From CAYTPI01 sp964439625 (GTDB taxonomy: Bacteria; Chloroflexota; Anaerolineae; Aggregatilineales; UBA3940), in NCBI GenBank assembly GCA_964439625.1, contig CAYTPI010000023.1, positions 1-59,969 on the forward strand: a DNA stretch of 59,969 nucleotides, given 5' to 3'. The position numbers and the translations under genes are program-made. Below the pieces are notes generated by a model. The model was not told where the DNA came from, did not search any database, and saw only the letters and a list, made by a program, of their open reading frames with translations. Of this stretch, positions 26,401-35,627 are shown piece by piece (position 1 is the stretch's first letter; every line of letters begins with the position of its first letter).

Positions 26401-29400
26401 GTTAATGACTAGTGCCCCACGTTCAGAAAGAACGCTGTACGTTGCGGGGTAGCTCCGCAGTACGCGGCGATGATCATTGGTCGTTAGTTGCTTGCGCCCA
26501 TCATTGGCATCATAGTCGATCAGGGCTCGCAGCTCATCTTCGGATGTATCCCAGAGGGAAATCATACAGCCATCCATGCTCATGGCGCGGGTGAAGTAGC
26601 GTGCCGCACTGCTCACAACAGTTTCAAGGTCTAGCGAGGATGAGGCTGTCTGGCTGGCCTCAAAGAGAATACCAAGCTCGCGCTGGCGTGAAACCGTCTC
26701 GGAGTACAACCGGGCATTTTGTAGGGCTGTTGCAGCCTGGTTGGTAATGGTTTCAGCGATTTCTAACTGCTCGTCGGAGAACCGACGCTCACCATCTGTG
26801 TGTTCGACTGCTAACATACCTATGACGTTATTACCGACCATAATCGGCGCAATGAGCACAGACTCAACGCTGCGGGCTTCAAACAGTCCCGCCATGGCGT
26901 TGTAGTCTTCGTTACCAATGATGTTGTGCATCGCAACAGGTTGACGTTTGCTGCGCAACAAGTCAATCGGTGGGTTGTCAACCAGGCTAAAGGTCATATC
27001 AATGATGGAGCCGTCTGGGTTGGAGGGGTGTAACGCTACCAGTTCGCCGCGTTGTGCTTCACGATCAAACAATACGACGCTGCCTTGAGGCGCGTCCATT
27101 GCGCCCACCAGCTCATCAAGTGCTGTCTGTAGAATACTATTCTGATCGAGCGAGCGACCAATTGTCGCCGAGATGCGGTTGAGCGTACTCAAACGCTGAG
27201 TGCGGCGCGCCAGTTCCGTGGCGCTCTCCGTTACTTCTTCGAAGAGGCGGGCATTTTCCAATGCGACGCCAACTTGGTTAGCATACGCTTCGGCTACTTT
27301 GACATCTGCCGGAGCATATGCTGCGGCTCGTACTTGCTCAAATTGAAGCGCACCGATTAAGCTGCCGCCTGCCACCATGGGCACACCGAGCCAACTGCGC
27401 ATGGGGTAGCTCTCCGGCGCACGTTCGTCGGCTTGAGTATCTGGAATGTAGACAGGCTCCTGCGTTTCGATGAGGGCTTTGCTGACGGCTTCATTATTGG
27501 TCAGTAGATTATTTTTGATGATATCAGATGGCTGAATATTGACTGTATCCACAAGCATAAAATCATTGCTCTCAAAGTCATATATCCAAACCGACAATTG
27601 GTCATAGACGACTACATCGCTGGCTTGCTGACCAATACTCTCGATAATTTGGTTGAAGCTCAAGGTTGAGGTGATGCTGCGCGAAATATCACTGAGAGAA
27701 GCCAACTGCTGACCACGCAGGGCAATGTCTGCTTCCAATTGGATGGTACTGGAGATGTCTTCTACCAACATCACCACACCGGTTGCCGCCCCAGCTTCGT
27801 CGAAGCGCGGGTACAGTGCAATATTGACTGTATTTTCCTGGTCATCCGCCTCAGCGCGAATGTCCAACTGAATGTTTACCTGAGGGCGTTCGCTTGGCTT
27901 TCCTTGCTCAACGACCTGCTCGAAGTCTTGCTCAAACTTCATGACCTCCAGCGCAGGCAGTAAAGCGAACAAATTTCGCCCGACGGCAACATCTGTCCAA
28001 TTGTATTCCTCGCGTACAAACGCGTTGAATGTCTCAATCTGAGCGTTGCGGTCAAGCACGATGATACCCTGCTGGATCGACTGTACAACCGCCTCATTAT
28101 AGCTTTGGAGTTCGAGTGTCTCTTGGTAGAGGCGAATGTTTTCAATCGCAGAGGAAGCTTGCTGCACGAATAACTCTAATGGGCGCAGCGTGGTTTCTGT
28201 GGGACGGGTACCGTCTACCGGGTCCCTTAGCGAGATAATACCAACGATGTTTGGCCCAGAATACATAGGAATGTAAAGCTGATCCTGCGGGTGCCATTTG
28301 TTACCCTCAGTCGAGCGTTGACCATTCTTGCCGTTTTTCGTTGGCCTGTTATAGATATTCTTTTGCACCCACGGATGATCATGAGGGAGGTAATAGGACG
28401 CACCAATCCGCAGCGAGTTAAATTCCTGGTCGTCAAAGCGCCGCTTCCAAACATCGCCACTGATCAGTGTTTCGCGGATGCTGGTTGATTTGGTATCGAT
28501 GCTATCATAGCCTGCTGTTGCGATGTTGTAGACGCGCATGTCATCATCGAGCAGGGCAACAGCAACCCGTCCCCAACCCACCGACCGAATCCCACGAGCA
28601 ATAACCGTCAGGCGGTCTTCAAGGCTTTCCGTTTGTTGTAGTGCCGTCGTGATCAGGTGCAGTTGCTGGAGTTTGTCGCGCTCTGATGTTGTATTTTCGG
28701 CTTCCGTTTGCACCTTCTGGTAGAGGGTGGCGTTTTCGTATTCAACCTCGATCTGGCTGGTGACTAATGTAAATAGATCGCGGTCTTCATCACCAAAGGC
28801 GGCTCCGGGTCGTGTGCTGCCGACTGCTAGTACACCGCGCTGCCCGGATGAGAACTGCATTGGTAGGGCAAATAGGGTCTGTGTACCGACAATCTCAGCG
28901 AGCCGAGCACCAGCCGGTGTCCGCGAGCGTCCGGGTTTTACCAGTACCGCATCACGTTGTTTGTAGGCAATTGAGAGCGGGTCTTCGCCATCGAGGATGC
29001 TGTTATGCTCAATATCGTCTGGGAAGCGGCCTTCCATTGCAACAACACGCAGGTTGCCGTTGTCGTCTGCCTCAGAACCGATAGCGATGATACATTGGTC
29101 GATGTCCATCTCTTCGACCATAGCGTTGGCAATTTGGCGGAGCACAACTTCGGGAACCTGTGTTGTATTGATGCTTTCCATCACTCGGTGGGTCGCCAAT
29201 AGCCGCTTCGCACGCAGATCGAGCAGTTCATTGACCTGCGACAGTTCGGCTTCTTTAGAGATCAACTGGGCAGAGAGCGCGTTTAATTCCGTGTTTCGCT
29301 GTTCAAGGTCAGAGAGGCTGCTACTGAGTTCTTCGGCGCGTTCTGCCGCTGAGCGATACAATCGGCTATTTTCAACCGTAATAGCTGCTTGGTTGGCAAA

Positions 29401-32400
29401 AATTTCCAGCAGTTCGACGGTGTTTCGAGTTGGGATCATCCCACTGTCTGGCTGATCAATAGTCAGCAAACCGATAATGTTCTCTTCAGAAGAACGCAGT
29501 GGTACCAGCAGTAATGTACCCGGCGTCCATTCGCCTGGTGTTCCTGGCCCAACTTCTGACTTGGGCTCCGTTTGTGAGGCTGTTAGGCCCATCGCCACGT
29601 AAAGCGCAAGGCTTTCTGTATGTGGCACCATAAACGATTCACTGAGACGATATGGCAGATCAATAAATTGCTCTGCTAGCTCCCAGTCAGCACGTTGCTG
29701 GGCTATTACCTCAAAGACGCCCTCTGTAAACCCAATTTGGGCAACTGGGACTAAGGTTAGTGTGCTTTCTTCAAGCACACTAACCAATACCTTGTTGAAG
29801 CCGACTGTATCTTGGATAGCCTTTGCTACTGAGGCTAGGTTGGCTTCAACGGATTGGTCACTGCGGAAGGCGCGACTGAGTTCGAAAATCTGGGTGAGCT
29901 GTTCTGCACGCTGGCGCAGTAGGTCGCTACGCTCTACTTGCTCTTTGTAACGGGTGGCATTGGTCACTGCAATGGTTGCCTGTGACGATAACGCTTGGAC
30001 AAACTCAGCAGCATTGGGGCCCATGGCGCTGATGCTCGTACCATATAGGCCAATCATACCAACGACGCGGCCTTCGAAGTGGATAGGCACAAGCAACGCG
30101 GAGCGTGTCCCTGGTCTTGGGCTGGGGAAGTGGGGCACCTTTTCAAAATCGTCGATTACAACTGGTTCACCACTACGCGCCACGGCCAGTTCAAGGATTT
30201 TTGCATCATTGGAGAGTTCTTCACCAAACATCATCGTGCGCTCGATGTCAGTTTCGTTGTTGTTCCACTCGAACATTACGAGGTTACCGTAGGCAGCTCC
30301 CTCAGCTTTTAGAGCTTCTGATGCAATCACTTCCAAAATACGCTCCAGCTCCAGCGTCGCGTTGACCTCGCGGCTAATGCGAGAGACAGAACGTAGTTCA
30401 TCTGCGCGGCGGCGCATCGTCTGGTCAGTGTCTTGATAGAGACGTGCGTTATCAATGAGAGTGGCCGCTTGACCAGCGAAAATAGTCACCAGCCGTTGGT
30501 CGCTGTCGTCGAAGTCGGTTCCGTTTTTCTTATCGGCAACTTGCAACAGGCCAAAACGCCGACCGCCGGCAATCAGTGGGGCAAACATGATGTGACGAAT
30601 GTTAGCCTCCCGCATGACGGAACGGATGCCGAGCTGGTCGATGTATTCATCTACTGTCACAGAGTTGGAGAGAAATAACTCATAGTCTCGCCAAACATCA
30701 CGGGCAAGGCCGCGCTTCCCAACATTGATCTCATAATCTTTGGTGAGGTCATCGCCCATACCGAAGAATGGTTGGCGGGCAACGAGCATGTCGGCCTCAG
30801 CATCGTAGAGCAAGATGCCACAGATATAAACGCCCATCAGTTCGGCGATGCGCTGCGTCAGTTGACGGTATAGCTCGTCTGGGTTTGTGAGCGAACTGAG
30901 CGTCTGGGTGATTTGCTGCAAACCACGTAACTCGGCAACACGACTTTGTTCTTGACTGTACAAGCGAGCACTTTCAACGAGAATCGCCGCTTGGTTAGCG
31001 TAAAGTTGTAGTAGACGAATATCTTCCATGTTGAACGGTTCGCCGTTGTTCTTGTTCGAGACATGTAGCAGGCCAATTGACTCATCACCAAGCCGCATCA
31101 TCGCCATAGCGATGGTGTTAGTACCTGTCCACTCAGCGATCATACTTAGCCCAAGGTCAGCAACTATCGGCTCTTCAGGTAGGTTATTGCTCATCCAGAA
31201 GAAAGTATCGTCCCACAGGCTGCGTGCTGGCGTGCCACGGTTAAGCGGAATGATGAAATCACTGGCGATGTCGTCACTAACACCATAAATTGGGACTTGA
31301 GCGACCAAGCGCTCGTTATCGCGGTCATACAGCATGACACCGCCCGTCTCCGTATCCATTAATTCAGCAACACGCTGGCCCAACTGCGCATACAGTTGGT
31401 ATGGGTCTTGCAGCATGCTCATCGCTTCAGCGATCTTTTGCAAGCCTGCAAGCTCTTCGATGCGCTCTGTCTGGTCAGAGTAGCGGCGGGCGTTATCAAT
31501 CGCCAGAGCGATCTGCTCAGCAATCAACACCAACAGCGACTGATCATCTTCGTCGAATTCATTCGGTTTCGGCTTTGTAATTTCGAGTGTGCCGATGAAA
31601 CGGTTACGTACCGTTAACGGTACGCCAAGGTAGCTACCTGTGGTTGGGTCAGTGAGCCGTGGGGTATAGTCAATCTCTGTTTGGCTGAGGACATTTCGCA
31701 CCAGCAAAGGCAGGCGCTTTCGTGCGACCCAACCGGTAAAGCCGTTATCACGGTGCATTTCTTGGTCACTGTTGTGAGTGGAAGCCACAAATGTATCTGG
31801 GCCGGAACGGGCAACCGGGTGTAAGTGCTCGCTTTCCTGGTTCCAAAGACACAACTGAACAGAGTCAGGTTGGAGCAACCGGTTTACACCATCAACAGCC
31901 GCGTTCAGCGTTTCGGAAAAGTCAAGCGTGGCGTTGAGTGCTCGCGATACCTCACTGATGACGCGTAGTGCCTGCCCTGAACCACGCTCATCTTTACCAA
32001 GTGATGGCAGCGAGGCTTCTTGGCGTAACACGACGATGAACTGCGACGTTGACCCGACAACCACTTGGTGAGATGAAGCTTCTAGGCGCATATCGTTGAC
32101 GATGAAGCTGGCCTGCCCCTCGGCGGCGAATAACTCAAGGAACGCTTCTGGCGGAACGACGCGCTGCGCCAATACCCAGAGATCGGGGTCGCCAGAGTCA
32201 AGGTTGAACCATTTGCGCGTCCGCTCGTTGACGAACGTCACTTGCCCGCCTAGTTGTGCCACAATCACGGCATCATTAACGGAGGCAAGGTTCACAGGAA
32301 TGACGTTCTCTTCTTCACCAACCATCTGCTGGCGACGTTGGTTCGCCAACCGAGCAGAGATGATGACAACGCCGATTACAGCGAGGCCCATCACCAAAAG

Positions 32401-32430
32401 AACGATACCAGCAAGAATTAACGGGTCCAT
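23488..32430 (-). CDS. Giant multi-GAF sensor histidine kinase (~13 GAF repeats, PAS domains, HisKA, HATPase)
   Basis: The product has 2980 residues. One membrane helix (~residues 4-25, LILAGIVLLVMGLAVIGVVI) precedes a PAS-like segment. About 13 GAF-type repeats follow, each ending in an ENARLY-like helix, near residues 313, 487, 662, 825, 1022, 1232, 1432, 1723, 1905, 2078, 2245, 2413 and 2598. A PAS domain lies at ~1445-1560 and another at ~2620-2730. The kinase core has phosphorylatable His ~2755 in VSHELRTPM, N box DNAYQYTPDGG, G1 box VEDNGIGIP and G2 box GTGLGLSIV. There are no extracellular domains beyond the anchor, so signals are cytosolic, probably several small ligands or redox cues. 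It lies between two receiver genes on the same strand. Confidence 0.93.
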   Translation of the reverse strand: MDPLILAGIVLLVMGLAVIGVVIISARLANQRRQQMVGEEENVIPVNLASVNDAVIVAQLGGQVTFVNERTRKWFNLDSGDPDLWVLAQRVVPPEAFLELFAAEGQASFIVNDMRLEASSHQVVVGSTSQFIVVLRQEASLPSLGKDERGSGQALRVISEVSRALNATLDFSETLNAAVDGVNRLLQPDSVQLCLWNQESEHLHPVARSGPDTFVASTHNSDQEMHRDNGFTGWVARKRLPLLVRNVLSQTEIDYTPRLTDPTTGSYLGVPLTVRNRFIGTLEITKPKPNEFDEDDQSLLVLIAEQIALAIDNARRYSDQTERIEELAGLQKIAEAMSMLQDPYQLYAQLGQRVAELMDTETGGVMLYDRDNERLVAQVPIYGVSDDIASDFIIPLNRGTPARSLWDDTFFWMSNNLPEEPIVADLGLSMIAEWTGTNTIAMAMMRLGDESIGLLHVSNKNNGEPFNMEDIRLLQLYANQAAILVESARLYSQEQSRVAELRGLQQITQTLSSLTNPDELYRQLTQRIAELMGVYICGILLYDAEADMLVARQPFFGMGDDLTKDYEINVGKRGLARDVWRDYELFLSNSVTVDEYIDQLGIRSVMREANIRHIMFAPLIAGGRRFGLLQVADKKNGTDFDDSDQRLVTIFAGQAATLIDNARLYQDTDQTMRRRADELRSVSRISREVNATLELERILEVIASEALKAEGAAYGNLVMFEWNNNETDIERTMMFGEELSNDAKILELAVARSGEPVVIDDFEKVPHFPSPRPGTRSALLVPIHFEGRVVGMIGLYGTSISAMGPNAAEFVQALSSQATIAVTNATRYKEQVERSDLLRQRAEQLTQIFELSRAFRSDQSVEANLASVAKAIQDTVGFNKVLVSVLEESTLTLVPVAQIGFTEGVFEVIAQQRADWELAEQFIDLPYRLSESFMVPHTESLALYVAMGLTASQTEPKSEVGPGTPGEWTPGTLLLVPLRSSEENIIGLLTIDQPDSGMIPTRNTVELLEIFANQAAITVENSRLYRSAAERAEELSSSLSDLEQRNTELNALSAQLISKEAELSQVNELLDLRAKRLLATHRVMESINTTQVPEVVLRQIANAMVEEMDIDQCIIAIGSEADDNGNLRVVAMEGRFPDDIEHNSILDGEDPLSIAYKQRDAVLVKPGRSRTPAGARLAEIVGTQTLFALPMQFSSGQRGVLAVGSTRPGAAFGDEDRDLFTLVTSQIEVEYENATLYQKVQTEAENTTSERDKLQQLHLITTALQQTESLEDRLTVIARGIRSVGWGRVAVALLDDDMRVYNIATAGYDSIDTKSTSIRETLISGDVWKRRFDDQEFNSLRIGASYYLPHDHPWVQKNIYNRPTKNGKNGQRSTEGNKWHPQDQLYIPMYSGPNIVGIISLRDPVDGTRPTETTLRPLELFVQQASSAIENIRLYQETLELQSYNEAVVQSIQQGIIVLDRNAQIETFNAFVREEYNWTDVAVGRNLFALLPALEVMKFEQDFEQVVEQGKPSERPQVNIQLDIRAEADDQENTVNIALYPRFDEAGAATGVVMLVEDISSTIQLEADIALRGQQLASLSDISRSITSTLSFNQIIESIGQQASDVVVYDQLSVWIYDFESNDFMLVDTVNIQPSDIIKNNLLTNNEAVSKALIETQEPVYIPDTQADERAPESYPMRSWLGVPMVAGGSLIGALQFEQVRAAAYAPADVKVAEAYANQVGVALENARLFEEVTESATELARRTQRLSTLNRISATIGRSLDQNSILQTALDELVGAMDAPQGSVVLFDREAQRGELVALHPSNPDGSIIDMTFSLVDNPPIDLLRSKRQPVAMHNIIGNEDYNAMAGLFEARSVESVLIAPIMVGNNVIGMLAVEHTDGERRFSDEQLEIAETITNQAATALQNARLYSETVSRQRELGILFEASQTASSSLDLETVVSSAARYFTRAMSMDGCMISLWDTSEDELRALIDYDANDGRKQLTTNDHRRVLRSYPATYSVLSERGALVINVSNTDLSERERDWLKRKGVGTALMLPLVTRDEAIGLVELWSTEEVNRISQSNIRIGRALASSVATSMQNASLHVETQSRLTELATINEISRALTGAISGEDLMQTIAKQVATIFGNPSVTVAQYDTNTEQIVFPLVIRDGIRVHFSPVAATDSLYKYIIDDRDPVLLTTNADEWLETIELEAFEGLKSICAVPLIAGEKVVGVLSLEDYDQEERFTRSDLRVLSPIAAQVGVSLENTRLYGELEQRLSETTTLQEISRLVSSALDLEEIFIRVVKELADAFSYPLITLHTLEGRQLLLKASFGYTEEEIEQAELREVNLERGVIGRAITSGEAQLVPNIQQDSDVIQIKQWTRSMLAVPIVSEAIVLGVLAVKSGDERPITQNDVSLLQTFAGQVATAMVNASIYTQMVQFSEELEHRVTERTEELRSERDRIDTLYRITVELTASLDLDRVLQRALELVGAAIGAEHGSLFLIDPQSPRLIFRAAMSDYEIIPPGGKQIELTRHQGIAGWVMDNRQSILIDDVRDDPRWDVVPGTENRRSMIGAPLTSGNEVLGCLFFNSDTIGQFNQGHLQLVEAAANQVATSINNAELYRMISSQAERLGTMLRSQQTEAAKSQAILESIADGVMVSDQMGEIILFNAAAERILDLRRSEVLGRPSSDLIGLYGAGAANWANMLQRWEADPIQYSGRFFSDRIEVGSKIVSVRVSPAVNNNEYLGLVSVFRDITAEVIADRVKSEFVARVSHELRTPMTSIKGYADLMLMGAGGDLSEEHRNYLDTIRNNADRLSALVNDLLDISKIEQGGLQLDIHQIEVGDIIADVLYSLDGRMSMEARELELYVEIDETLPMVEADADRMTQILANLVDNAYQYTPDGGSIIIRAEAVEDGVQIDVEDNGIGIPEKDQNSVFDRFFRAEEQSLVFQTAGTGLGLSIVKNLVDMHQGRIWFESTEGEGTTFHFWIPTEYRTGRRV

Positions 32431-32575
32431 AACGGGTTAAACCTATCTTGCTGCTGTAGTGCTTTATACAGCAGATAATCGTACGTCTCTATGATGTCGA
32501 TACGTTGCAAAAGCAGGTCTTTTTACCGAGTTTTTGGGCTGTTGTGTTGAGCATTAAACGAGTAAGCTAGGGCTC

Positions 32576-33487
32576 TCATTTATCAGCTTGCTGCTCGGCA
32601 GCCGCAGCCTGCTCCCGACGGCGTGCTTCTGCAGCAGCTTCAGTGACTTCACGGATATCGTAGAATTCGCGCTCTGATGTGACAATCCCAACAGAAATCG
32701 TCATCAGGTCGGCCTTTTTATCAGCGTTACCATCTAGCACCACCCCACCCTTTTCACGGTCTTGAAATGAGTAGTGGCTCTGGACTTCTGTATCGAAGCG
32801 TTCTTTTAACTGCTTGTGAACTGCTTTTGCGTTGTCTTTGTTGGTGATAAGTACGAAGTTATCGCCACCTGGGTGCCCGATGAAGTCGTTGGCACTGCCT
32901 TCTTTATCAACCACCTCAGTGATTAACATAGCTGTGAAACGCAGGACTTCGTCCCCTGCGATGAACCCATACTTATCCTTAAACGGTTCGAAGTCTTTCA
33001 GGCGAATTTCAAAGTAGGCCCAATCTTCTTTGCGGAGCATGTCACGCAGTTGATCCTCAATGAGTCTACCACTCGGTAAGCCAGAGCGCGGGTCTGTTAG
33101 ACCCATGCGTTCGGAGGCCCGGATCGAGTTAACGATGCGCAGCCGTAATTCCTCAATATCAAATGGCTTTGTGATGTAGTCATCCGCCCCGAGTTCAAGC
33201 CCAGCAATCCGGTCACTGCGATCATCGCGTTCGGTCAAAAAGATAATAGGGATATGCTTTGAGCGATTGTTAGTGCGCAGCTTTTTGCAGAGGGCGTAAC
33301 CATCCATATCAGGCAGGTTGATATCCAGCACGATTAGCTGAGGCAGTTGCTGCCCAACAATGTTGAGTGCGTCACCACCGCGCGAGGCTACCTCCACGTC
33401 ATAACCTTGACCGGTAAAGTAGATCTTGAGCATGTTTGAAATATCGTGCTCGTCATCAACGACGAGAATGCGTCCTTGTTGTGCCAT
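32576..33487 (-). CDS. Response regulator with receiver and degenerate GGDEF-like domain
   Basis: The product has 303 residues. The receiver domain (1-~125) has VVDDEHD, LDINLPDMDG with the phospho-Asp, FLTERDD and ITKPFD. The second domain has the GGDEF topology (DPRSGLPSGRLIEDQL, YFEIRLKDFEPFKDKYG, FIAGDEVL), but the active-site motif is GHPGGDNF instead of GG(D/E)EF. The metal-binding Asp/Glu and turn are therefore altered and diguanylate cyclase activity is doubtful. A Glu/Arg/Ala-rich helix ends the protein. I chose the ATG at 33487 because AGGAAG lies ten bases upstream. It is probably first in an operon with the giant kinase. Confidence 0.88.
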   Translation of the reverse strand: MAQQGRILVVDDEHDISNMLKIYFTGQGYDVEVASRGGDALNIVGQQLPQLIVLDINLPDMDGYALCKKLRTNNRSKHIPIIFLTERDDRSDRIAGLELGADDYITKPFDIEELRLRIVNSIRASERMGLTDPRSGLPSGRLIEDQLRDMLRKEDWAYFEIRLKDFEPFKDKYGFIAGDEVLRFTAMLITEVVDKEGSANDFIGHPGGDNFVLITNKDNAKAVHKQLKERFDTEVQSHYSFQDREKGGVVLDGNADKKADLMTISVGIVTSEREFYDIREVTEAAAEARRREQAAAAEQQADK

Positions 33488-33792
33488 TTGCTGGCTTCCT
33501 TCGTCTGATTGCCTGCTGCGAAACATTTGATCGATTGCTGGGTGGCATCATTGATTGCAGCCCACAACCTGATCAAAAGTATTGTACCCCAAAATGATTA
33601 TAATGCTTTTCAGTGAAGTCTCTGCTTCTTGTATGTTTATTTTAGCATAGTCAATCCTCAATAGAGTCTGCTGCGTATAAGTTGGCCCTGACCCTACCTG
33701 TAAGAAGGGGGTAACAACAACACAAACATACTATACTCTGGCAGTTGGTCAACTGACTGACGCTGTTAACCACTGGTATAAGGCATAGATAC
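33488..33792. other. Divergent intergenic region between regulator and ABC transporter genes
   Basis: These 305 bp separate the minus-strand signalling genes from the plus-strand ABC transporter. The stretch 33590-33665 is AT-rich and contains TATAAT on the minus strand (complement 33598-33603), a candidate -10 for the signalling operon. On the plus strand TATACT at about 33732-33737 could serve the ABC gene. I see no convincing -35 boxes, RNA structure or small gene. Confidence 0.4.
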
Positions 33793-35625
33793 ATGGGTTT
33801 TTTGATGGACGGCCTTGAGGCAGAGGCCTACGACCGCACATATTCTGACGGGGCGCTCGTTAAACGTATTGCCAGCTACTTCAAAGCTGAATGGAAGCGC
33901 ATGACAATTATCGCTGTTGGCGTACTGCTCTCCTCACTAATTGAAGTTGGGTTGCCGATCTACATATCGCAGTCTTTGGATATTTTGGAGAATAACCCAG
34001 AAAGTGCTATTTTCATGCGTTTTGGCATCTTCTTGATCTTGTTGGCGTCGTTCTCGTGGTTAGCAACCTTTACACGCCAATGGTTATCTGCGATGGCGGT
34101 TGGCAATGTTGTTTTGACACTGCGACAAGATGCGTTTGACGCCGTGCTCGAACGCGACATGTCCTTCTACGACAAGTATCCATCAGGCAAAATTGTCAGC
34201 CGTGTTACATCTGACACGGCAGCCTTTTCGCAGGTGGTTATCCTCACCATCGACTTGATTGCCCGGCTACTATTGGTCATATTGCTGTTGGGTTACTTAT
34301 TCACAGTCAGCATATCCTTGACGTTTATCTTACTGCTTATTGCGCCAATTATTGTTGGCGTTGCGCTCGGCTTTCGTAAAATTGCCCGTGATACCGTGAC
34401 ACAATCCAGACGTGTTGCGGCTAAGGTCAACGCTTTGATCCAAGAAACGGTCAGCGGTATTCGGATTGCGAAGACCTTCCGGCAGGAGCAGGCAATCTAC
34501 GATGAGTTTTTGACGGTCAATAGCCAATCATATCGCATTAACCTGCGCACAGGATGGGTCTTTACCGGCATCTTCCCGCTATTAGGGATTTTAGCTGGTA
34601 TTGGCTCAGCGACGTTGGTGTACTTCGGTGGCATCCGCGCGCAAACTGGCGCGCTCAGCGTCGGGGACTGGTATCTGTTTATTCAAGCGGTGGCTGTGTT
34701 TTGGTTTCCACTGACGAGTATCGCTTCCTTCTGGAGTCAGTTTCAAGTTGGGTTAGCTGCGGGTGAACGCATCTTCGCCCTAATTGATGCTGACCCTAAT
34801 ATCGTCCAAACAGACGACATCAAGCCGGAGGCACTCAACGGTGATATTAAATTTATCAACGTGGACTTCCGCTATACGGATAAAGAGACAGTGCTCGACA
34901 ATTTCTCGCTGCACATCAACGCTGGGGAGACGATTGCCTTGGTCGGGCATACAGGTGCGGGCAAGTCGAGCATTGGGAAGCTGATCGCCCGTTTTTATGA
35001 ATTCCAGGGTGGGCAAATTCTGATTGATGATATTGATATTCGTTCACTTGATCTTGCTGCGTATCATGCGCGGTTGGGTATTGTACAGCAGTCTCCTTTT
35101 CTCTTTGATGGTACGATTCAAGATAACATCCGTTATGGGCGGCAGGGTGCCACCGATGAGGAAGTGCATGAGGTAACCCATAAAATTGGTAATGGTGATT
35201 GGATTCATGCGCTGCCGGATGGCATGATGACCAAAGTCGGGGAACGCGGTGGTGATCTCAGCCTGGGGCAGCGTCAGTTGGTGGCTTTGGCGCGTGTTCT
35301 ACTGCAAGACCCAAGCGTGTTTATCCTCGATGAGGCTACTGCCAGCATTGACCCGTTGACCGAGGCATTAATCCAAGAGGGGCTAGAAATCGTGCTCAAA
35401 GACCGCACCTCGATTGTGATCGCTCACCGCTTGTCAACCGTGCGGGAAGCTAACCGCATCATTGTGTTGGATCAGGGCAGCATCATCGAAGAAGGCACGC
35501 ATGCCTCACTACTGGAGCAAAGTGGGCACTATGCCGAACTTTACAATACCTACTTCCGCCATCAAAGCCTTGAGTATATTGAGGCCAATCCGAGCATGTC
35601 AGCACTGCCAACCGCAGGAGATTAG
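33793..35625 (+). CDS. ABC transporter, fused permease and ATPase (multidrug/lipid exporter type)
   Basis: The product has 610 residues. The membrane domain has about six helices (TIIAVGVLLSSLIEVG, FLILLASFSWLATF, LLLVILLLGYLF and others) and the coupling region FYDKYPSGKIVSRVTSDT typical of exporters. The ATPase domain has Walker A GHTGAGKSS ~384, signature LSLGQRQ ~489, Walker B VFILDEATAS ~512 and switch His IAHRLST. The signature and Walker B are standard, so both sites of a homodimer should be active. The GTG of the following unknown gene starts 2 nt after its stop, so the two are coupled. The substrate is not deducible. Confidence 0.9.
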   Translation: MGFLMDGLEAEAYDRTYSDGALVKRIASYFKAEWKRMTIIAVGVLLSSLIEVGLPIYISQSLDILENNPESAIFMRFGIFLILLASFSWLATFTRQWLSAMAVGNVVLTLRQDAFDAVLERDMSFYDKYPSGKIVSRVTSDTAAFSQVVILTIDLIARLLLVILLLGYLFTVSISLTFILLLIAPIIVGVALGFRKIARDTVTQSRRVAAKVNALIQETVSGIRIAKTFRQEQAIYDEFLTVNSQSYRINLRTGWVFTGIFPLLGILAGIGSATLVYFGGIRAQTGALSVGDWYLFIQAVAVFWFPLTSIASFWSQFQVGLAAGERIFALIDADPNIVQTDDIKPEALNGDIKFINVDFRYTDKETVLDNFSLHINAGETIALVGHTGAGKSSIGKLIARFYEFQGGQILIDDIDIRSLDLAAYHARLGIVQQSPFLFDGTIQDNIRYGRQGATDEEVHEVTHKIGNGDWIHALPDGMMTKVGERGGDLSLGQRQLVALARVLLQDPSVFILDEATASIDPLTEALIQEGLEIVLKDRTSIVIAHRLSTVREANRIIVLDQGSIIEEGTHASLLEQSGHYAELYNTYFRHQSLEYIEANPSMSALPTAGD

Positions 35626-35627
35626 TA

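Noticed and set aside
25979..26452. A 157-codon frame opposite the giant kinase
   Set aside because: It is antisense to a strongly conserved GAF region, its composition follows the complement of the kinase codons, and it has no ribosome site or family match.
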